NCBI RefSeq assembly: GCF_024648885.1
Contig: NZ_JANBBF010000008.1
Coordinates: 1,072,178 to 1,136,177, forward strand
Length of the DNA: 64,000 nucleotides
Direction of reading: 5' to 3'
Origin: Prauserella salsuginis
GTDB lineage: Bacteria > Actinomycetota > Actinomycetes > Mycobacteriales > Pseudonocardiaceae
The notes beneath the pieces were generated by a model. It had not been told where the DNA came from. It made no database searches and saw only the letters and a list, made by a program, of their open reading frames with translations. The position numbers and the translations under genes are program-made. Positions within the stretch are counted from its first letter, which is position 1, and every line of letters starts with the position of its first letter. Below are positions 58,517-64,000 of the stretch, piece after piece.

Positions 58517-58674
58517 GGACAACCTCGGGTCGGGGTGAGGCCGTCGGGGGAAACGGCCGGGGCGCCGTCGAGCGTAACCCGTCGCGCGGTTGTCCGGTCC
58601 ATGCGCAGCGGCCGCGCCCGATGCGGCGGCCTCACCCCGGGACCGGTCGCCGCGGTGACCGTCAGGGCCGACGT

Positions 58675-59469
58675 TCAGACGTCGTCGTCGGCCGCGCCGG
58701 ACGAGACGTCGCGCACCCGCTGTTCGAGGCCCGCGATGATCAGATCCAGGCCGTAGCCGTAGTCGGCGTCGAGTCCGTGGTCGACCTCGGCGCCTTCCCT
58801 CGAGGTGGCTGCGGGTTCGGTGTCCAGGAAGTGGCCCGCCTGCAGCACGGGCGCCAGGTGCGGGAACCGCTCCGGCGTGATGACCTCGCCGAGCAGGTCC
58901 AGGCCCTCCCGCGACACCGCCACGGTGCCCTCGTCGGCGAGGCTCAGTTCCAGCTCCACAGTGGACGTCACGTGCTGGGACACCATCAGGATGACGCCGA
59001 CCTTCTCCTCGTCGTCGAGCGGCAGCTCCCGCAGCGCGGCGAGGCCCAGATCGGCCACGCGCACGCTGTTCGGCATCAGCACCGAGATCTGACCGCGGGG
59101 AATTCCCAGTACCCACGGGTGGCCGCGGAAGCCGTCACGCACGAGACCGGCCCAGGCCCGGAGCGCCTCACGCCAGTCGCCGGGCAGGGTGACCTGCTCC
59201 GGCACGGCGAGTGCGGCGTCCTGCATCAGGCGCAGCAGTTCGTCCTTGCCGGAGACGTACCGGTAGAGCGACATCGTCGTGAACCCGAGCGACTTCGCCA
59301 CCGCCTGCATGGTGACCGCGGCCAGCCCTTCGGTGTCGGCGATCTCGATGGCGGCGGCCACGATCCGTTCGTGACTCAGTCCGCGGTTCGGGCCGCGTTG
59401 GGGCACCTCCTGCATACCCCAGGCGACGGTGACGGGTCGCGGCAGTCCGGTCTCGGTGGGTTCGACCAT
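58675..59469 (-). CDS. TetR-family regulator of the adjacent ABC exporter
   Basis: A 264-residue repressor with helix-turn-helix LAAVTMQAVAKSLGFTTMSL followed by YRYVSGKDELL, and a C-terminal domain of the TetR_C type found in drug-exporter regulators. It is divergent from the DrrAB-like operon, and two palindromes between them, one covering the exporter start codon, are probable operators. The ATG at 59469 is chosen; one at 59478, three codons earlier, is also possible. Confidence 0.92.
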   Translation of the reverse strand: MVEPTETGLPRPVTVAWGMQEVPQRGPNRGLSHERIVAAAIEIADTEGLAAVTMQAVAKSLGFTTMSLYRYVSGKDELLRLMQDAALAVPEQVTLPGDWREALRAWAGLVRDGFRGHPWVLGIPRGQISVLMPNSVRVADLGLAALRELPLDDEEKVGVILMVSQHVTSTVELELSLADEGTVAVSREGLDLLGEVITPERFPHLAPVLQAGHFLDTEPAATSREGAEVDHGLDADYGYGLDLIIAGLEQRVRDVSSGAADDDV

Positions 59470-59528
59470 GCCGCGCATCTTCTCATCACCGATACCACCG
59501 GCCGCCACGAGTGTACGTAATAAACAGT

Positions 59529-59557
59529 GTATGACATACTCGGTGTATGGCATACAC
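59529..59557. promoter_or_regulatory. two GTATG-N-CATAC operators, one overlapping the exporter start codon
   Basis: gtatgacatac (59529-59539) and gtgtatggcatacac (59543-59557) are perfect palindromes with centres 16 bp apart. The second contains the ATG of the ABC gene. A CATACT box 6 nt before that ATG would be blocked by bound repressor. Confidence 0.85.
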
Positions 59558-60482
59558 AGATCCGGCGTACACCGATACGCCACTCCTCCGGATCAGGGGG
59601 CTGTCGAAGAGCTACGGCCGGCACCGCGTGCTGACCGACCTGGACCTGACGCTGCCGCCCGGCGTCCACGCCCTGCTCGGCCCCAACGGCTCGGGCAAGA
59701 CGACCCTGGTCAACATCCTCTCGACCCTCCTCCCCTACGACTCGGGCGAGGTCCGGGTGCTCGGCCTTGACCCGCGGCGGGACCGGAAAACCCTCCAGGG
59801 CCTCATCTCGCTGACCGGGCAGTACGCAGCCGTGGACGAGAAGCTCAGCGGCACCGAGAACATGCTCATGATGGGCCAGCTCTTCGGGCTCTCCCGCCGC
59901 GATGCCCAGCGACGCGCCGACGACCTGCTGGAGCGGTTCGAACTGAGCACGGCAGCGCACGCACGCGTCGCGACCTACTCCGGCGGCATGCGCCGCAAGT
60001 TGGACATCGCGGCCGGACTGATCGCACACCCGCAGCTGATCTTCCTGGACGAGCCCACGACCGGGCTGGACACACGGAGCAGGCAGGCCCTCTGGGACGA
60101 GATCACCGCACTGGCCGATTCCGGGGCCTCGGTCTTCCTCACCACGCAGTACCTCGAAGAGGCGGACGCGCTCGCGGAGCGCATCGTGGTGCTCCACGAA
60201 GGCAACATCGTCGCCGACGGCACCGCGGCGCAGCTGAAAGGCCGGATCGGCGGGTCGACCATCCAGCTCCACGACGACGCGGGCCACATCCTCGAGGAGA
60301 TCCCCACCCGCGGGTCGGCGATCGACGTCGCCCGCCACCTCGACACCGTCGCGCGCACTCGGCCCGACGTGGACGTGACCGTCCGCCGCCCCACCCTCGA
60401 CGAGGTGTTTCTCGAACTCACCGGCGAACAGGCCGGCGCCCCAGATCAGAAAGACGCGGACCGGGAAGAGGTGGCGGCATGA
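59547..60482 (+). CDS. ABC transporter ATPase, DrrA-like drug exporter
   Basis: A 311-residue ATP-binding subunit. Walker A is GPNGSGKTTL, the signature is YSGGMRRKLDIA, Walker B is LIFLDEPTTGLD and the switch His is replaced in FLTTQYLEEAD by Gln, as in DrrA-type proteins. The C-terminal extension ending DEVFLELTG is typical of daunorubicin-resistance ATPases. It is coupled to the permease through an ATGA overlap and controlled by the divergent TetR. Confidence 0.94.
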   Translation: MAYTDPAYTDTPLLRIRGLSKSYGRHRVLTDLDLTLPPGVHALLGPNGSGKTTLVNILSTLLPYDSGEVRVLGLDPRRDRKTLQGLISLTGQYAAVDEKLSGTENMLMMGQLFGLSRRDAQRRADDLLERFELSTAAHARVATYSGGMRRKLDIAAGLIAHPQLIFLDEPTTGLDTRSRQALWDEITALADSGASVFLTTQYLEEADALAERIVVLHEGNIVADGTAAQLKGRIGGSTIQLHDDAGHILEEIPTRGSAIDVARHLDTVARTRPDVDVTVRRPTLDEVFLELTGEQAGAPDQKDADREEVAA

Positions 60483-61303
60483 CCACGACGACACCACCGA
60501 GAGAGGTGCAGGCCGCGTCCCCCGGCAACGGCGCCGGAGCGTTGACCGGGCTGCGCGTGTTCACCGGCCGCAGCCTGAAGCACTCGTTCCGGGACACCGA
60601 GTCGCTGCTGATGGCGATCCTGCTCCCGGTGATGCTCATGCTGATCTTCGTGTTCATCTTCGGCGAGTCCATCGCCGCGGGGCAGGGCGGCGACCGCAGC
60701 GACTACCTGGCGTACGTACTGCCCGCCGTCGCCCTCACGGCCGCCGGTTTCGGCGCGTCGTACACCGCCGTCGTCGTCTCCAACGACATGACGACCGGGT
60801 TCATGAACCGGCTGCGCACGATGCCGTTCCCCGCGGTGACGGTGCTGCTGGGGCACACCGCGGCGTCGATGGTGCGCAATCTGCTGGCCACCGGAGTGGT
60901 GCTGGCCATCGCCTTCGGCCTGGGGTTCCGCACCGAGGTGGGTATCGCCGAGTTCGCGGGCGCGGTCGGGCTCATCGCGCTGTGGATCCTGGTGATCACC
61001 GTGGTCTTCGCCGTGTTGGGCATGGTGGCCGGGTCGGCGGAGGCCGCGAGCGGCTACGGCTTCGTGCTGCTGTTCCTGCCCTACGTCTCCTCGGGTTTCG
61101 CGCCGGTGGAGACGATGCCCGGATGGTTGCAGGGCTTCGCGGGTCATCAACCGATGACGCCGATCATCGACGCCTCCCGCGTCCTGCTCAGCGGCGGGAA
61201 TCCGGGCGACGAATGGTGGATCGGCCTCCTCTGGTGCGGTGGGTTCATCGCCGTCGCGGTGTGGCTCGCCGCCGTGCTCTTCCCCAGGAAGATCGCCCGC
61301 TGA
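60479..61303 (+). CDS. ABC-2 type permease, DrrB-like
   Basis: A 274-residue membrane protein with six helices and a cytoplasmic N-terminus. FGASYTAVVVSNDMTTGFMNRLR and VSSGFAPVETMPGWLQGFA, read as two boxes, are typical of ABC-2 permeases for drugs or lipids. With the ATPase it forms an exporter whose substrate is unknown. Confidence 0.93.
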   Translation: MTTTTPPREVQAASPGNGAGALTGLRVFTGRSLKHSFRDTESLLMAILLPVMLMLIFVFIFGESIAAGQGGDRSDYLAYVLPAVALTAAGFGASYTAVVVSNDMTTGFMNRLRTMPFPAVTVLLGHTAASMVRNLLATGVVLAIAFGLGFRTEVGIAEFAGAVGLIALWILVITVVFAVLGMVAGSAEAASGYGFVLLFLPYVSSGFAPVETMPGWLQGFAGHQPMTPIIDASRVLLSGGNPGDEWWIGLLWCGGFIAVAVWLAAVLFPRKIAR

Positions 61304-61449
61304 CACCGGCCACGGCGTGCCAAAGCGGCAATGCCACTCCGTCGATGCCACTCATGCCGCGTTCGCGGCGGTGAGGCTGACCGGATCGTGCACCCGACCG
61401 GCCTGATCGTGCCTTCCGCCGTGACGCGGGCCGCACCAGACTCGCAGGC

Positions 61450-62058
61450 ATGAACGGATCCGGGAATCGCGCGCTGTTGGTCGTCGACGTGCAGGAGTCG
61501 TTCCGGCGGCACGAGCTGTGGCCGACGATCTCGAATCCCGACATCGTCGCGCCCGTGTCCACGCTGGTCGACCACGCGAGGGCCGAGGGGGACCAGGTCG
61601 TGTGGGTGCTGCACACCGAACCGGGGACCGGCAACGTCTTCGACCCTTCGAGCGGGCACGTCCGTCCGATGGCGGACCTGACACCGGCCGGGGACGAGCC
61701 GGTGTTGACCAAGACGGCACACAACGCGTTCACCACGACCGGTCTCGATCGGATCCTGACCCGCCTGGGAGTGCGGGAGCTCGCGGTGTGCGGCATCCGG
61801 ACCGAGCAATGCTGTGAGACGACCGCGCGGATCGCTGCCGACCTGGGCTACGACGTCGACTTCGTCACAGACGCCACGGCGACCAATCCGGTCGCGCACC
61901 GCGACGCTCCAGCAGGGCGCTCGGTCGGCGAGCTCCTCGCCGACCCGCGCACCCTGCAGACCGGCGAGATCATCGCGCGCACCGAGTACGCGTTGTCCGG
62001 ACGGTTCGCCACGATCCGCAGCGTCGCCGAGGTGACCGGTTCGGGCTGGCCGGCGTAG
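61450..62058 (+). CDS. isochorismatase-family cysteine hydrolase
   Basis: A 202-residue hydrolase. The catalytic triad is in LLVVDVQESF (Asp), LTKTAHNAF (Lys) and CGIRTEQCCETTAR (nucleophilic Cys). This group includes nicotinamidases and isochorismatases acting on amides or vinyl ethers; the substrate is not evident. It is followed 12 nt later by a GlxA-like regulator in the same direction, so the pair is probably co-expressed. Confidence 0.92.
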   Translation: MNGSGNRALLVVDVQESFRRHELWPTISNPDIVAPVSTLVDHARAEGDQVVWVLHTEPGTGNVFDPSSGHVRPMADLTPAGDEPVLTKTAHNAFTTTGLDRILTRLGVRELAVCGIRTEQCCETTARIAADLGYDVDFVTDATATNPVAHRDAPAGRSVGELLADPRTLQTGEIIARTEYALSGRFATIRSVAEVTGSGWPA

Positions 62059-62070
62059 GCTGACCGGATC

Positions 62071-63042
62071 GTGCGTGTCGTGTTCGTGCTCCTGCCGCAG
62101 CTGCACCTGCTGGACCTCGCGGGACCGGCGCAGGTGTTCTCCACCGCGGCCGAGCTCGGCTGCGACCACGCGTTGCACTACGTGGCCCAGCCCGCCTGGT
62201 CCCGCGACGACGGCGGGGACGTCCACAGCGCCCAGGGCTTGCCGTTGCGGGCCGAGACCGCGTGGCCCGACCTCTACGCCGGGGACCTCGTCGTGGTGCC
62301 GGGATCGCGCATCGGCCGGCCACCCGGCTGGCCTGCGGTGCACCCGGAGACGGCCGAACGGCTGCGGCGGCACCACGGCGGCGGCGGCACGGTCGCGAGC
62401 GTGTGTTCCGGAGCCGACGCGCTCGGGCGTGCGGGGCTGCTCGACGGGCGCCGCTGCACGACGCACCACGAGTTGCAGGACGAGCTCGCGCGGCGTTACC
62501 CGACTGCCCGCGTGGTGCGGGACGTGCTGTTCGTGACCGACGGGCGGGTCGTGACGTCGGCGGGCGTCGCGAGCGGTATCGACCTGGCGCTGCACCTGCT
62601 CGCGACCCGGGAGGGTCCCGGCGTCGCGGCGCGGGTGGCGCGCGAGATGGTCGTCTACGCCCGCAGGAACGGCGATCAGCACCAGGAGAGCGTGATGCTG
62701 CGGCACCGCGGGCATCTCGACGATGCGGTGCACCGGGTGCAGGACGTGATCGACGCGCGGTTCACCGAGTCGCTCCCGCTGGCCACCCTCGCCGAGGCGG
62801 CGCGCTGCAGCCAGCGCACGGTGACCAGGCTGTTCGTACGCGCCACCGGGTTGACGCCGCTGCGATACCAGCACGCGCTCCGGCTGGAACGCGCCGACCA
62901 CCTGCTCAATCAGGGGGCGACCGCAGAGGCCGCCGCCCACGCGGTCGGGTTCGCCGATGCCCGCATGCTGCGCCGCATCCGCACGCAGGCGGCGCACGGC
63001 GACGACACGGCAACGGTCGCGGACGCACCTCCGCACGCGTGA
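62071..63042 (+). CDS. GlxA-like regulator: DJ-1/PfpI domain plus AraC helix-turn-helix
   Basis: A 323-residue regulator. Residues 1-190 are a DJ-1/PfpI amidotransferase-like domain with the elbow cysteine in VASVCSGADALGRAG. The C-terminal 100 residues are an AraC-type DNA-binding domain (LPLATLAEAARCSQRTVTRL, then LERADHLLNQG). Proteins of this layout often control neighbouring hydrolase or amine-degradation genes, so the isochorismatase gene is the likely target. Confidence 0.93.
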   Translation: MRVVFVLLPQLHLLDLAGPAQVFSTAAELGCDHALHYVAQPAWSRDDGGDVHSAQGLPLRAETAWPDLYAGDLVVVPGSRIGRPPGWPAVHPETAERLRRHHGGGGTVASVCSGADALGRAGLLDGRRCTTHHELQDELARRYPTARVVRDVLFVTDGRVVTSAGVASGIDLALHLLATREGPGVAARVAREMVVYARRNGDQHQESVMLRHRGHLDDAVHRVQDVIDARFTESLPLATLAEAARCSQRTVTRLFVRATGLTPLRYQHALRLERADHLLNQGATAEAAAHAVGFADARMLRRIRTQAAHGDDTATVADAPPHA

Positions 63043-63214
63043 GGAGCGATTCCGGCAGGCCCCGAAGGTGTCGCCGGTTCCCTCAGCTGCCGCGCGGTGC
63101 TGCCGCGCTGCCTTCCGACCGGGCACACCCTGACCGTGCACGGCGCGACAGACCGGCCAGCCGTTCACGCAGACCCACGGGGGACCGCATGACGTCCGCG
63201 CTCACACCACAGGC

Positions 63215-63574
63215 TTGCACGACGTCGCCACCGTCGACGACACAAACGAGCTGCTGCGCGTCATGGCCCAGGCCGGACATCGCCCGGCCCGACGGCGCGG
63301 GCGTGCGGTTCGACCTCGCGCCGACGACCGGATGCTCATCGTGGGCATCCGCGGCGACCGCGGATGCCTCGTGTGGGCCGACTGGGACACCATGCTCGTT
63401 CCCGCCGATGGCGTGAACACCGAGCCGATCGACTACTTCACGTGGGACGGCCACCACCACCCGCAGGAGGCAGGCGCCGAGGCGCCCGTCGAGACGATGC
63501 ACCGCGTCGTAGGCGAGTTCGTCGTAACCGGTCAGCGGCCGACCTGCATACAGTGGGCCGAAGACCGGTCGTGA
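63215..63574 (+). CDS. Imm1-like immunity protein with a disturbed middle frame
   Basis: A 119-residue frame whose C-terminal half (MLIVGIRGDRGCLVWADWD, TEPIDYFTWDGHHH, GEFVVTGQRPTCIQW) matches the Imm1 immunity family as I remember it. The only start found is TTG, which is weak. Between about 63278 and 63325 the high-GC third-position signal moves to another frame (reading IARPDGAGVRFDLAP) and then returns, which suggests two compensating indels. The protein may be altered or non-functional. No cognate toxin gene is seen nearby. Its stop lies in the arm of a terminator hairpin. Confidence 0.6.
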   Translation: MHDVATVDDTNELLRVMAQAGHRPARRRGRAVRPRADDRMLIVGIRGDRGCLVWADWDTMLVPADGVNTEPIDYFTWDGHHHPQEAGAEAPVETMHRVVGEFVVTGQRPTCIQWAEDRS

Positions 63575-63602
63575 CAACGGGATCAACGACTCCCGTTGTC
63601 AC
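63571..63602 (+). terminator. terminator hairpin of the Imm1-like gene
   Basis: A perfect 12-bp stem (63571-63582 with 63591-63602) with an 8-nt loop; the left arm contains the TGA stop. Confidence 0.8.
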
Positions 63603-63685
63603 GCATGGGGCGAAGTTATCGAGTCGCGGTGCGTTCGTGCACGCAGCAAACGCAGCCCCGAATCAGCGTTTCCGCTGGTCAAATA

Positions 63686-63730
63686 TGGTGGGCACAGCTG
63701 GGTTCGAACCAGCGACCCCCTGCTTGTAAG
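63686..63730 (-). other. 3' half of a tRNA-Val(TAC): probable integration attachment site
   Basis: On the minus strand this 45-bp stretch carries the anticodon loop cttacaa (anticodon TAC), the 3' anticodon arm, variable loop, a perfect T-arm (gctgg TTCGAAC ccagc) and a 3' acceptor arm ending in ACCA. The 5' half is missing: the sequence before it cannot form the anticodon stem and has no D-arm. Such 3' tRNA fragments are left at one end of elements that integrate into tRNA genes. Confidence 0.8.
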
Positions 63731-64000
63731 ACATGTTGGCCCGAGCGGTGTGCTCGACCTGCATGAATGCTGGTCGGCCACGAGCGTTGCACCCAAAGTT
63801 ATGGGTTCGCTAAACGATCTTCTTTGCACGGCGCACTCCTTGCCCCTCGACATCGGAGTGCACTCGCCATGTTCGACAGTCTCGCCCGTTCCTACCGTCG
63901 CCCGCACTCGCGCCTCGTCCGCTCCGCCGAGTTGGATCGTCGCCCGCCTGATCTGCTACCCCGGCCATGGTCGCGTTCGGTGCGGTCGTGCTCGCCGGTG
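63731..64000. other. unassigned sequence to the right of the tRNA fragment
   Basis: No gene is supported here. The G+C content falls locally (around 63790-63830) compared with the rest of the window. A rightward frame from an ATG at 63869 stays open to the edge (MFDSLARSYRRPHS...), but 44 codons are too few to judge. If the tRNA fragment is an attachment site, this is the inside of the element or its scar. Confidence 0.4.

Noticed and set aside
63686..63780. A complete tRNA gene
   Set aside because: The T-arm, acceptor 3' arm and anticodon loop are present, but the 5' acceptor, D-arm and 5' anticodon stem cannot be formed from the adjoining sequence.

Overview
The window looks like chromosome of a high-GC actinomycete. 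G+C bias is extreme, GTG starts are frequent, there is an actinobacterial qcrCAB/ctaCDEF respiratory locus, an F420-type LLM oxidoreductase, and several genes have a TANNNT box placed so that the transcript would begin at the start codon. From memory, the backbone order (NYN-type protein, DEDDh/GIY-YIG protein, qcrBAC, ctaE, trpD, ctaF, ctaC, asnB, erpA, DUF3043, cobT, ilvE, pepA, E2, epimerase, lipB, lipA) matches the Mycobacterium tuberculosis Rv2185-Rv2219 neighbourhood. Protein flavour suggests Pseudonocardiaceae, which is inference only.

Regions. 1-16958: housekeeping genes for the cytochrome bcc-aa3 supercomplex, tryptophan and asparagine synthesis and Fe-S assembly. 16959-28687: an accessory block between the DUF3043 gene and cobT. 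It holds an aldo/keto reductase, then a catabolic-looking locus: a sorbitol-type PTS (IIC2, IIB-C1, IIA, GutM), its own HPr, a SorC-type regulator, a DRL/homoserine-dehydrogenase-like oxidoreductase, an acetoin-dehydrogenase-type E1alpha/E1beta/E2, an IspD and a small zinc-ribbon protein. 28692-34216: a divergent CobT homologue, ilvE, membrane proteins and leucyl aminopeptidase. 34268-38219: an SMI1-like gene whose 3' end is duplicated around a Doc-type toxin-antitoxin pair, a PhoD-like phosphatase and a hypothetical gene. 38479-49450: dihydrolipoamide dehydrogenase, a two-lipoyl E2, and lipB and lipA, which supply lipoate to both E2 proteins, with an LLM enzyme, two regulators and an SDR interspersed. 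49571-63574: DedA, sirtuin, MFS exporter, replicative DnaE, PP2C phosphatase, zinc peptidase, TetR-controlled ABC exporter, isochorismatase, GlxA-like regulator and an Imm1-like protein. The right edge carries a 3' half of tRNA-Val, which reads as an attachment site.

Most interesting system: the 18345-28687 locus. A palindrome, TGCACATATGTGCA, lies between the divergent PTS and HPr/SorC operons, and two more sites lie upstream of the enzyme operon, so the three transcription units look like one regulon. The enzyme set suggests uptake and phosphorylation of a branched or deoxy polyol (2-C-methyl-D-erythritol is a good candidate), conversion by the DRL-like enzyme to a 1-deoxyketose phosphate, and thiamine-dependent cleavage of that acyloin to acetyl-CoA plus a triose phosphate, with IspD as a possible branch into isoprenoid synthesis. 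This pathway is a hypothesis drawn from gene families and layout.
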